NCBI GenBank assembly: GCA_018398815.1
Contig: CM031601.1
Location: 20,175,640 to 20,239,639 of the forward strand
Source: Conus ventricosus
Lineage: Eukaryota; Mollusca; Gastropoda; Neogastropoda; Conidae
DNA length: 64,000 nt
Reading direction: 5' to 3'
Both the position numbers and the translations under genes were made by a program. Shown here in pieces: positions 46,691 through 58,545 of this stretch (positions within the stretch are counted from its first letter, which is position 1; every line of letters begins with the position of its first letter). The notes under the pieces were generated by a model. The model was not told the origin of the DNA, ran no database searches, and saw nothing but the letters and a program-made list of their open reading frames with translations.

Positions 46691-47780
46691 GGCCAAGTAC
46701 GAGGTCGAACCCCCGGTTTAGATGGAACAGTGACTATCAACATCAATCTGTTCTCCTTTCTTTCTTCCTGCATTAACGCATTGCACTCTCTCTCCTCTTT
46801 CTCCTAGTCTGCTCTATTAAATGGACATGGTTGCTTTTCTTTTCCTTTTCTTTTCTTTCTTTTTCTCTTCATTAGTTAGCAACTCTCTCTCCCACATCTC
46901 TCCTTAGTCCTTCCTCTGCAGACTATCTCATGCTAATCTCTCAACTTGGTTCTCTTCTCTCCTCCCCTCATCTCTCTGCTTCTCTCTCAAGCAGACCTAG
47001 AACCTCTCCCTCTCTCCCTCTGTTCGTTCTCTCTCCTTCTCTTCCGTTCTGCTCCTCCACTCTCGCATCCCTATCTTATCTTGAAACTCATCTGTCCAAG
47101 GGCGAGTACCATTGGTCAGTATTTTTACCGCCCCGTACCCGAAGTTATCTCCCTCTAATTCCATTGGATATTCAAATCATGACAGCCACGCCTACACGCC
47201 TCACTCTCTGTGGTGGTCAATTGGTCATTTAATTGATTAGCTAGATTTCGCCCCCCACCACACACTACCTTCTCCCTCTCCCTTTCCTGCTTTAACCTGC
47301 GACGTCCGACTAACAATGGCGCTGGTTCCACAAATTGGCTAGATGAGCCTGAGCCAGGCGCTACGACTCGTCTCGCTAGACATCGAGGCGTCGGTCAAAG
47401 CTGCTTAGTCCGTCTGGCCGGACAGACCGTCTCTGTGGAGCCTCTCCCCTATGCTTAATTGGCTGGATCCGAACCATGGGCCCGTCTACGTGGCGCCCAG
47501 AATATTTGAGTTAGAGCTTATGTCCAAACAACCTGGACCACGACTTGGTTGTTCTATTTTGACCGTGACAATGACATTATAAGACTTTTCTCAGGTCTGT
47601 GTTCTTGAACATATTTCTCATCACAAAAAAAAAAAATGTATATATGAGATTGAGTATGCCGAAAGGAGTTAGAAGGGTAGGTGGGTAGGCAGGTGGGGGA
47701 GAGAGGAGGGGGGAAGGGGTGGAGAAGAAATTAAAGGGTCAATAAATCTCTGTCACTGTGTGTTAGGATGCATTTACAGG
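46691..47780. other. Unassigned stretch, pyrimidine-rich then GC-richer
   Basis: A CT-rich tract covers about 46780-47090. A GC-richer segment covers about 47290-47500 and ends in TGGCGCCCAG at 47491-47500, which resembles a retroelement primer-binding site. No partner LTR or pol gene was found. Confidence 0.35.
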
Positions 47781-47789
47781 CATGTTGTG

Positions 47790-48051
47790 TGTGTGAATGA
47801 ATGTGGGGTGTGTGTGTGTGTGTGTGTGGTGTGTTGTGTGTGTGGTGTGTGTGTGTGTGTGTGTGTGGTGTGTGGTGTGCGTGTGCGTGCGTGTGTGTGT
47901 GTGTGCAGTAACAGACAATGTCATAAATCCTTTTAAAAATAAGAATTTAAACCCTAAACAAGTTCTGCATGAGTTATCCTGTATATGGGTCTTCTTTGTT
48001 TGGCGTTCTGCTTTTTTTTTTTCATCATCTGCACACATGCACGCACACACG

Positions 48052-48113
<62 letters not shown>

Positions 48114-48178
48114 ACACACACACACACACCACACACACACACACACCACCACACACACACACACGAAACACACAGAAT

Positions 48179-48211
<33 letters not shown>

Positions 48212-48246
48212 TACGCACACACACACACACACACACACACAACACA

Positions 48247-48308
<62 letters not shown>

Positions 48309-48340
48309 CACACACACACACACCACACACACACACACAA
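47790..48340. repeat. TG tract and long CA tract
   Basis: TG-rich at about 47800-47905 and a 290-bp CA-rich tract at about 48050-48340, in opposite orientation around 140 bp of unique DNA. Long apparent ORFs on both strands here are artefacts of the dinucleotide repeats. Confidence 0.95.
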
Positions 48341-48344
48341 ATAT

Positions 48345-49061
48345 GCACCAAATGAAGTACCATGAATTAACATTCTTGCAGTCCTTCCATGATGACTCTC
48401 TCCTCGCTCTTTTGTGTGTATACTAGCATCACAAATGTTCAGTGTAGCTCAAAACGTCTTGCTGGTGACAGCTGTCTTTTCATAAATCGATGACTGTTTT
48501 AAGTACTAGTGGAAAAATCTGTGCTGAAATCATTGTTTTATATTCTGGTCAATCTGTCTTTATTGCTGTACTAATATTGGCCGTCTGTTATGGCTTTCCG
48601 TCCTACTTCCCTTTGCTTATGACGTTAGCAAAGCGGCAAGCAATTCAATTGTGTTAAGAAAGAAAACTACAAGTCTAATAAACGCTAGGATGAAGGACTG
48701 ATCTCCCTTTGTCCCTTTTTGTAATACTTTTAAAAATGTATGTCAAATCATTATGCACCTGAATTAGGAAATGAAAAGCAATGACTTGATGTCATCCTTA
48801 CCTGCTTCTATAACAAATGTGAAGCCTAATCATAGCAAAAGCTGGAACAGAATCAAATTGAAAACTACCAACATATAATGTAACTGATATGGAATGTACC
48901 CAACATAGTTTTTCATATGGCTGCATTCCAGTTTATTCCAAATGGTTCACATGCATTACAGACACGTAAAACGACAGACAGAAAAATCATGTTTGTGTAT
49001 ATGATAGAACAACACCAGAATCTAACAAATAAACCAACAGAAAAACAGGCAATCAACTTAC
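48345..49061. other. Unassigned stretch
   Basis: No gene or repeat is recognised. If the exon at 49062 is real, this is intron. Confidence 0.4.
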
Positions 49062-49159
49062 ATCTCGAGAAGTGATCACTGTGACAAACATCGTCAAGAG
49101 TGACAACATGATTCCACAGCGTTCCATTTTGCTCCACATGTCTGCCACGCAACGCTGAC
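49062..49159 (-). CDS. Candidate exon, end of an immunoglobulin-like domain
   Basis: The acceptor CTGTCAGTATTCAG ends at 49160 and the donor CTCGAGAT|GTAAGTTGA starts at 49061. The 98-nt exon is open in one frame: SALRGRHVEQNGTLWNHVVT, then LDDVCHSDHFSR. The pattern of a hydrophobic strand, VTLDDV, SD and a following Tyr-x-Cys position fits the E-F region of an Ig-like domain. The F-strand Tyr and Cys would come from a following exon, not found. It does not join in phase directly to 42126, so at least one exon is missing between. Confidence 0.4.
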
Positions 49160-49382
49160 CTGAATACTGACAGAAACATGTCGCCATGGTTAATGCCAAG
49201 AATTCTCACAGACAGTCACAGTGATTGTGGAATGCATGACAAACAAATCTGCTATTAAAGCACATTCCATGAAATCTTAAGGATCATCATTTCAATTTAA
49301 CATGAAAGTTCAAAAGGATACTCATTTAAAATCATAACAATTTTGACTGTCTAAAAAACAAACAAGATGCGAAGCATATAAC

Positions 49383-50448
49383 GTACTCCCAGTTTTCCAA
49401 ACCGCTTATAAATCGGCCAAGTGTTTTGTGAGATAAGAAATAAAGGCAAAATAATGGTTTTAACGGTTATCTAACCGATGTGCACTTTTGAAACTGGTAT
49501 TTTAGTCCTCACTGGGCTAAAGCCTGCGTACATACCAAATTTCATCCAAATAGGACAATATGTCAAGAATAACGGTTTTTAACGGTCAGATTTTGAAACA
49601 CTGCATGGAAGTGCCATTTGTGTGTGATGACCTTTCTATATACAAAATTGCATTAAAATTCACCAATATATAAAAAATAACGGCAAAATAACGGTTTATC
49701 GGTTATATAACTGATATACACTTTTGAACCGGTATTTTAGTCCTCACTGGGCTAAAGCCTGTGTACACACCAAATTTCATCCAAATCGGACAATATGTCA
49801 AGAATAACAGTTTTTAACGGTCAAATTTTGTAACACTATATAGAAGTGCCATTTGTGTGTGACAACCTTTCTATATACCAAATTTCATTAAAATCCACCT
49901 ATATATAAGAAATAACGGCAGAATAACGGTTTTTAACGGTTGTTTAATCCATTTTCAGCATTACATCACTTACATATGGACAGAGGATCCGATTTGTCAC
50001 AAGATCATCCAAACCGCTTGTAAATTGGCCAAGTACTTTCTGAGATATTCCGTAAAGACGAAAAACCGTTACAGGCCATTACAACCGTTAGTAACAGCTA
50101 TAACGGGGCAAACTAAAACATCAGGCATCATCCGTGACCCATAATGAACATACCTGCTAATTTTCATAAAGGTCGGCCAAGTACTTTCTGGGATATTCCA
50201 TAAAGAAGAAAAACCGTTACAGGCCGTTACAGCCGTTAGTAACGGTTATAATGGTAAACTAAAACGTCGGGCATCATCCTTGACCCATAATGAACATACC
50301 TACAAATTTTCAGAAAGGTCGACCCAGTAGTTTTGTCTGGAGCGAGTGGAACACATTTGACCACGGACACACACACACACAGACACACAGACAGCATTTC
50401 TTCGTTCCCATTCTAAAGTACTCCCTGTTCTTTAAGAACTGGGAGTAC
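49383..50448. mobile_element. Non-autonomous element with GTACTCCCAGTT termini and AACGG repeats
   Basis: It begins GTACTCCCAGTTTTCC at 49383 and ends AAGAACTGGGAGTAC at 50448, a 12-bp terminal inverted repeat. The last 32 bp also fold on themselves (GTACTCCC...GGGAGTAC at 50417-50448). Inside are two tandem units of about 242 bp (about 49440-49920) and two of about 150 bp (about 50010-50320), rich in AACGGTTTTTAACGG. No coding capacity. The superfamily is unknown. Confidence 0.6.
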
Positions 50449-50449
50449 A

Positions 50450-50935
50450 AAAACAAACTTATTTGTTTATTATGTGTTTCTACAGATGCTTCAGTAATTA
50501 ACAGATAATCATGTTCAGAAAAAACTAACAGTTGGTTGCTTTTTTTTCTACTGCAGCATCAAATACACTTTAGTATAATTTGACATCAAGAAAAACAGTT
50601 TTTAAAAACAAAGTAGAGAACTGTGGTGATTTCATTTTGATTATACATTTTCAAATATAACATGTCTGTTTGGAGCAAAGTCCAGTAAAAACACTACATG
50701 TTGCAACAATTAATGAAACCAGTTTATATATGTATATAAAAGAAGATAAATTGAGAGTAAAATTACTTTCAGAAACTGAGTTTACAGCAAAATTAGTTGA
50801 AAAAGTAAGGCAAATTTCTTTAGCTTTAGCTTTATAGTTAACAAAATCTATCTCTTTCCTCCTTTTTGACTCCATCTATTCCTTTTTTTGTCCTCTTCCG
50901 TAAATAACTAACACATGTGTGACTACTGGCATGCA
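50450..50935. other. Unassigned AT-rich stretch
   Basis: No gene is seen. Confidence 0.4.
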
Positions 50936-50940
50936 TGCGC

Positions 50941-50977
50941 CCCCCCCCCCCCCCACACACACACTTAATGCATCACT

Positions 50978-51056
<79 letters not shown>
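50941..51056. repeat. Poly-C and AG microsatellite
   Basis: A C run at 50941-50954, then (AG)n at about 50984-51055. Confidence 0.95.
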
Positions 51057-51058
<2 letters not shown>

Positions 51059-51185
51059 AAAATTCTTTATTTATGAGGATAACAGATAAGCACTGCCATG
51101 CTTTTTTTATATCCAGTTCTTGCCCTGAGTAGGGTAAACAATGCAAAATAAGACAAGGCAATAAATGAATAAGTATACAAAATGA
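51057..51185. repeat. Dispersed repeat, second copy at 36598-36690
   Basis: TTCTTTATTTATGAGGATAA, CAGATAAGCACTG and GCTTTTTTTATATCCAGT are shared with 36598-36690, where the copy is diverged. Both copies follow purine-rich simple sequence. Confidence 0.6.
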
Positions 51186-51189
51186 GGTT

Positions 51190-52375
51190 AAAATAAAACA
51201 TGAGAGACACTTGACACATGACACTTTGATATTTCATTGTCATTACCAAAGAGGTCTCTTGACAAGGGGGAGTGGGTTACAGGACAATAACATTTACCTC
51301 TTCCTTCATTTCAAATAGTACCCACTTATTTCCAGTATGTATCAAATCAAAGGTTGACAAAAACACATAACATTTGGCACATCTCCAGATGTCCTTGCAC
51401 ACAGGAATAATACAGTAAGGTTAGAAAAAAAAACACAAACAGAAACTGTAAGACTGACCTCACCATCCACACAAACAGCATCAAATGCCATTTCTTCCAT
51501 CTTTTACCAAGCAATTAAGCAGATCAAATACAAAATGTGGTTATCTTAATTTGTTAAGGTAGTTTACACTATGAACATAAGATTTCAAAAGCTCTAAATG
51601 TTTTCATTCAGTTTTAAATATCAAGAAACAGTAATATGGCATGAAGCCATGTTATGGTGTCCAAAGCTTAAAGCAGTGCAATCTCATGATCCTGATCAGA
51701 CTAATGATGGTTTTTGAAATCTGAAATTCATAAGCTGGCTTTCATTGTGTGTGGAAATGAGTTAAGTTTATTTGACTGCCTGATTTGGTGAGAAAATCAC
51801 ATGCTGTCCCAAATGATTTGGAATCAAACACGTCACATTCCCATGTAGTTCAGACATTTCTTGTGACATAGAAATTACTTTATTTTGAACCATGACACTT
51901 TGAGACAAAATTCAACAAAATGCATCAATTTGTAAATCACATAGTAAACATTATCCATCCTGTTGCTGGTACAAGCATTGTGTAAGCGAAAATGGACATC
52001 ATGCTACAGATCCCCAACCCATACATACCTACCAAGTACAGGTACAGTTTCATGTGAATTTGAGTGTGATAATTCAAGTTTTGATAACAATTAAATAACC
52101 TGTATGACAACAAAAATCTAGCTTTCACCAGTTGAGTCACAGAATCATACTCTTGTTGGTGGCAACAATCGTTATTCATTCTTTCATCATTACACCGACT
52201 TGAGAGACAGGAACCTGATTTTCTGCAACCAGGGAACAAGACAGTTCCATCACACAGTTCACTGCCATCATGAACAAGAAATCAATTCCCAGAAATCAGA
52301 GTCACCATTCCTGGCACTCTAACAAAGGGCACACAGTCAGAACTGGAGAGGAAATCAGTAACCCTTGATTACATA
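51190..52375. other. Unassigned stretch
   Basis: A minus-strand open frame at 51937-52239 (100 residues) has no recognised domain. Otherwise nothing is seen. Confidence 0.4.
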
Positions 52376-52379
52376 CGGC

Positions 52380-53206
52380 AAACACACCCCAAAGAGTTCT
52401 GGACACATATACACATGGCTCAGCAGAAGAGGTTATCAGAAACGGAGGTGGAGGAATTTTCCTGAAAGCTGGTCGATGGAACTCCTGTCCGACAAGCCAT
52501 CCTGACTGGTAAGTTCTCCACAAACTTCAAGCCCGAGGCAGATTCACTACAGTCAGCAGCCAGAACGCTGTATGAGAATAGAGGGGCAATACACACCAAA
52601 GTTGTCATCTTCTCTGATGCTTTATCAGTACTGCAGGCTACTAAAAATCCTCAAAACAAGGAACTCAACTCCCTTGTCTCTACCTTGGCCATTCTGCAGC
52701 AGTCCACTGAAAGTACTATCATCCTGTGGATACCCTCACACTGCAATATTTATAGCGATGAGAAAGCTGACCCACTGGGTAACAAAAGAGGATAGCAGCC
52801 CTAACTGAGCAGGAAGACTCCTTTGAAGAAATCAAAAGTATTATGAAGGAGAATCAAAAAAGAAGATGGCTTGAGCAGCACCCAGACTTCAACAAGAAGG
52901 ATGCATACTATCTGCAGCCCAGATCAGACCAAGTGAGCATTGTGAGACTGAGGAAAGGGCACTCCAGACTGAAACATCATAATTATCTTTACAAAATTCC
53001 ACATTGGCGAGTCTTCAAGTTGCCCAAGCGATACAGCCCCAATGACAGTGGACCACTTCTTGCAGGACTGTCCCACACGTGAAAAGCTCAAGGCAGAGAC
53101 CTGGCCTGCCAACACACTGATGAGGGAAAAGCTTGATGGATCACTGGAGGGCCTCCGCCGTACAGCAGCCTTCCTCAATGCCTCTGGGGTTCCTGTGTGT
53201 GTGTAA
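52380..53206 (+). pseudogene. LINE fragment: RNase H domain and C-terminal tail
   Basis: Plus strand, 3' end of a non-LTR retrotransposon that carries RNase H. The first motif reads THGSAEEVIRNGGGG at 52408, where the family has T-D-G-S; the catalytic Asp is His here. PEADSLQSAA (52530), IFSDALSVLQ (52612), and WIPSHCNIYSDEKAD (52725) keep the other acidic residues and His. A tail with RLRKGHSRLKHH and VDHFLQDCPTREKL follows (52950-53090) and ends at a stop near 53206. Two frameshifts. The RT part is missing. Confidence 0.8.
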
Positions 53207-53209
53207 ACG

Positions 53210-53865
53210 AAGAAGATCATTACATCGCAATATTGTGATAATATTCAAACTTAATTTTCATGATGTCACTTGTTATGAACTTGTTTTTTTCTATAATTCC
53301 ATAACTTTATAAATAAGCCCACAGATGAATGTGCTTATAATGCCCAACTTTAGCGTTGGCTTTGTTGAACATGGGTGACATATTGTCAAAGGGGTGAGAA
53401 AACTAAATTAGTTTTGTATGTGTGTGAATAAGTTATGAACACAGTGATTGCTTCCCTGCTCACATGAATTGTTGTCTTGGAGTTACAATGCAGTAAATCT
53501 TTACTTATTTCAAACTTAACTTTGGAATACAATACAGTAATTTAGAGAAGTGTTCAAAGCTTTGGGATTTCAGAATGTTGATGGAATCTGAATTTCTGCA
53601 TGACATTATTTGGTGAAAGGTGCCTACACAGACACACCATGAAAATTCAATTCTGCATGAGTGTTTTAAGTTTTTAACATTTTCTCCTTGGTGAAAACTT
53701 AAATAATCATAATGTAAGATAGTCCTGACAATAAAAAATTCTTGATGTGACAGTGTGAAGTTATGAACACAATGAGGGTTGCAGACTGTAATTTCTATAT
53801 TATATCAAAAAAACTTTTTTCCACATGTGTTCATACTTGAATTTGACATCTGTCGTTCTGATGAA
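53210..53865. other. Unassigned AT-rich stretch
   Basis: No gene is seen. Confidence 0.4.
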
Positions 53866-53871
53866 AAAACA

Positions 53872-53988
53872 AATCAGTATTGTAACATAATCATATGTTA
53901 CTTCAGTAAAAATCAGTATTGTAACATAATCATATGTTACTTCAGTAAAAATCAGTATTGTAACATAATCATATGTTACTTCAGTAAC
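53872..53988. repeat. Three identical tandem copies of a 39-bp unit
   Basis: Copies start with AATCAGTATTG at 53872, 53911 and 53950 and are identical. Each contains a near-palindrome GTAACATAATCATATGTTAC. The 39-bp period keeps one frame open, but there is no sign of a gene. Confidence 0.95.
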
Positions 53989-54076
53989 TAGTAACTCAGT
54001 TCTATTATTTTTTTTCTTTTGAAATCAGCCAGCTCAGCAATTCAACAAAGCAAAGGTCAACATTTGACAACGAAAT

Positions 54077-54136
54077 CAGAAGAAGATAAGATAATGTTGC
54101 TTATAGCCCAGCCGACCGCAAAGGGCCACATCAGGG
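54077..54136 (-). mobile_element. Short TTATC-tailed retroposon, copy 3
   Basis: The same about 57-bp unit as at 42331 and 42664, complete to CATCAGGGCTG. Direct repeats AATCAGAAGA flank it (54067-54076 side and from 54137), a clear target-site duplication. Confidence 0.68.
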
Positions 54137-54166
54137 CTGAATCAGAAGAAAGGTACATATATATAT

Positions 54167-54215
<49 letters not shown>
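54167..54215. repeat. TA microsatellite
   Basis: (TA)n preceding the hairpin region. Confidence 0.95.
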
Positions 54216-54217
<2 letters not shown>

Positions 54218-54280
54218 TGAACAATATAAAAAATGTCTTTAAAAAATTTAAAAGAGCTCAACCCCTTGAGGAGCAACATC

Positions 54281-54420
54281 TGTTAAAAATATTCTTTAAA
54301 AAAAAATGAAGTGTTAAAATCAATCTACAAGCTTGTTTCAAGTCTGCACTCTCTTCTGAGTGCAGACTTGAAACAAGCTTGTAGATTGATTTTAACACTT
54401 CATTTTTTAAGAATATTTTT

Positions 54421-54424
<4 letters not shown>
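54281..54424. repeat. Long near-perfect hairpin
   Basis: The arms 54281-54351 and 54358-54424 are reverse complements around the loop TCTTCT. The only difference is a few bases in the A/T run. The arms contain TTGAAACAAGCTTGTAGATTG, similar to the 3' ends of PLE copies. It therefore looks like two head-to-head PLE end fragments, close to TA tracts on both sides. Confidence 0.88.

Positions 54425-54425
<1 letters not shown>

Positions 54426-54484
<59 letters not shown>
54426..54484. repeat. TA microsatellite
   Basis: (TA)n between the hairpin and the PLE copy. Confidence 0.95.
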
Positions 54485-54487
<3 letters not shown>

Positions 54488-54499
54488 TATAATCAAAGA

Positions 54500-55600
54500 G
54501 CCTAAAATGATTTTAAAAGTGCTCGACCCCTTGGGAGCAACATTTGTCAATGATGTTAAAAAGGAAGGTTAAAACTCAAGGTTAAAACTCGACAAATTTG
54601 TTTCTAGCGGCGTTGCGCTGTCATCAGGATGATTTTTGTTTGCCCACCGCCGATGTTATATAGCGTGTGGGCTCACGTTTGCGGTTGTTAGCACGTGCGG
54701 GTTGGCTGCACGTGTTTTTTGGGGCTTTCAGGTTTTTGTTTTGGATGTGTTCACTAACAACGATTTCCATTTATGCCTGCAGTTGTTTACTATTTCTGTT
54801 TTGGTGTTTAAAGTTGCTAAGTGTGGTTTGCATAGTATTAACCATTTTTCAGTTAAACATAGGTTGCACCTTTTTGAAACATTGCTGTATGGTGATGCTC
54901 TTTTTATGATTTTCCAGGATATATTGTAGCTTGTTTTTGCGTCTTTAAGTTTCCAGATATATTTGCTCAGTTCTGTTTGGTTTTATATTTTTCTTTATTG
55001 AATGACTGTTTGTGGTTTGCATATCTGGTTTTGAAGTGGTTTTCAGTGATCCCTATGTATGTTTCTTTTTCATTTTCTGATGTTACAGTAGCCTGGTATA
55101 CAATGTTGTTGTGGAGACATTTATTGTTTAGTGGGCACTGCTCCTTTCTCGTGCAATTGCAAGATTTCCTTTCTTCACCCTTCTTTGCTGTGTTGATTTT
55201 CATTTTATTGGATGCGTCAATCAGGTTTTTGAGGTTGGGCATACATGAGTACGATAGTTTGACAGTGTTTTTGTTAAATATTTTGGACAGTTTGTGCTCT
55301 TTTGGAAATGAAGTTGCTAGGATTTTGAAGAATTCTTTCCCTATGTTTGTTTTGAGTTTCCCGTCGTATGGGGGTTATACCATATGATTTTTCTTCTCCT
55401 ATTTTTCTTGCTTTTATTTGTGTTGTTGTCCGGGTTGTATTGTAGTTTGTAATTGTATCCACTTGTTTGTAGTGCCTCCTGGTATTCCACTGCTGCATTG
55501 TTGAACACTCTCTCATTGCATGACAGGTTTGATAGTCTCTTGTTTATGCCATGGGGTATGGTCTTTAATACAGATGGTGGATGGTTACATCATACACTGT
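54500..55600 (-). pseudogene. Penelope-like element copy 4, linker and GIY-YIG endonuclease
   Basis: Minus strand, the best-preserved copy of the lineage at 3.5-7.7 kb. The frame 54967-55242 has MPNLKNLIDASNKMKINTA, a Cys linker (CNCTRKEQCPLNNKC), VYQATVTSENEKETYIGITE and FKTRYANHKQSF, the GIY-YIG core. Upstream, 55274-55516 holds the RT thumb-linker part. The 3' end carries a hammerhead-like core at 54591-54627 and the CCCCTTGGGAGC motif near 54520. Truncated upstream at about 55600, inside RT. Frameshifts separate the blocks. Confidence 0.85.
54591..54627 (-). ncRNA. Hammerhead-ribozyme-like core in PLE copy 4
   Basis: On the minus strand CTGATGA, then AGCG/CGCT stem with a loop, GAAAC, a three-base-pair stem III and GTC. 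Upstream TCATC and downstream GAG plus A/T-rich arms can form stem I with an internal loop. The same sequence is repeated exactly at 56558-56594. Confidence 0.52.
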
Positions 55601-56489
55601 TCATAACATCATACACTGTCACAAATCCAAACTAAGCATTTCTCAGTTCATACCCATATATGATTGGTCGATATGAATGTGTTGGTGAGTTGCATTCTTT
55701 CTCCTTTACAATGACAGTGACTACTTTTTTTTCTTTCAACAAGAAACATGAAAATGAAATATTGAGAGTTAATAACTTCACATTTTCTTTCATTTCAAAA
55801 CATATTACTAAAAATGCACAACTGCTTTTTGAATATCATTTCTTTTTTAAATAACAATTAACATAAACAGACAATTGTTTGTAACTTAAAAACAGCTCCA
55901 AAGATTAAAAAAGCATGTGAGTTTATTGATTTGTCTGTCTTTTACCCAGATGTTCACCCAAGTATTTTCCTCCAATATTGGAAAAAGTATTGCTTTTTTT
56001 TCAAAGCATTTTTTTTAAGATAGATGACTAAGCATCTTGATGTTCATACATTTAAGAAAGAAAAAAAACATTGATCAAATATTATTTAGAAATACAGTCT
56101 GCAACTGCCTTTATGTTCATAACTTCACACTGTCACATCAAGAATCTCCACAAGTAGATATTACATAACAAAATTTCAGATTAAATTGCTATGGCAAAGG
56201 TTTGACTAGAAGTGTGTAATTCCATGTAGGTATTGAACTTCCTTCACTATTAAAAGCAAGAAATGTGAAGCTTGTGATTTTCATAACTGCACAAGAACAT
56301 GAGATCATTTTATTGCTTTTGGGGATTTCTCCTGCCACCAAAATATTTCCTTGTGGTCGCTAAAAACTGTTCATTTTAGAAGCTGTGTGTAGTGCTCTGG
56401 TTTCTATTGTAAAGTAAGTGCAAAAACGACATGTTTCTTCTGAGTTCATAGCATGACATTTAACAACCTGCACATAAAGTTATCAACAT
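55601..56489. other. Unassigned AT-rich stretch
   Basis: No gene is seen. Confidence 0.4.
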
Positions 56490-56511
56490 ATATATAATAT
56501 ATATATATATC

Positions 56512-56710
56512 TGTCAATGATGTTAAAAAGGAAGGTTAAAACTCAAGGTTAAAACTCGACAAATTTGTTTCTAGCGGCGTTGCGCTGTCATCAGGATGAT
56601 TTTTGTTTGCCCACCGCCGATGTTATATAGCGTGTGGGCTCACGTTTGCGGTTGTTAGCACGTGCGGGTTGGCTGCACGTGTTTTTTGGGGCTTTCAGGT
56701 TTTTGTTTTG
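56512..56710 (-). mobile_element. PLE 3'-end fragment identical to 54545-54743
   Basis: 199 bp, identical base for base to part of copy 4, in the same orientation, preceded by a TA tract and followed by unrelated sequence. It includes a second exact hammerhead-like core (56558-56594). It is either a very recent truncated insertion or a local duplication. Confidence 0.9.
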
Positions 56711-57180
56711 AGTCAAAGTCTTCCAAAGCGTGAGACGGAAAAGCAGAAGAAACAAATTGTGCGCAGCCAACAAGCCTGGGTCTGTGAGCGGTCTTGTATC
56801 TGACACCCTAGAGTGTCAGGAGATAAGGGCCAAAACGGTTGCTTGAAGGGGGCTTCTCTTCTGAGGACTCTCTGCTGCCACGCTCTCCACGAGTTTCTTT
56901 CTACTGTAAGCGTGGAGAATAGCGAACCACACATTGCTTTGCTGTCTGTATCGCGCCTATAGCTGACCAATGTTTACACAACGACTACACACAGGAGTTT
57001 TCTTGACTTGGGGAGCTTAAACCGAGAAAAGCGGAATTGTCTCTGTCCACAACACCCTGTGAGCTATTTTCTGCGAAGGTTATTAGTGTGGGAACATCGT
57101 CAAGTGCCAGACAGATTCACCATCCTTCGCTTGCCGGAACAAGTGTCTGTTGAGAAGCGCTTGAATTCTTACACATAGAC
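56711..57180. other. Unassigned GC-richer stretch
   Basis: A minus-strand ORF at 56713-56970 has no recognised domain. A short inverted pair GACACCCTAGAGTGTC lies at about 56802-56817. No gene is assigned. Confidence 0.35.
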
Positions 57181-57199
57181 GAACGCACGCACGTACGCG

Positions 57200-58545
<1,346 letters not shown>

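Noticed and set aside
46700..46730. tRNA-like B-box GGTCGAACCCC
   Set aside because: No A-box or cloverleaf could be drawn nearby.
47491..47500. TGGCGCCCAG as a retroelement primer-binding site
   Set aside because: No matching LTR pair, polypurine tract or pol sequence was found around it.
47763..48426. ORFs up to 209 codons in TG/CA tracts, with Cys-Val or His-Thr repeats
   Set aside because: Pure dinucleotide repeats stay open in every frame on both strands; there is no splice or start context.
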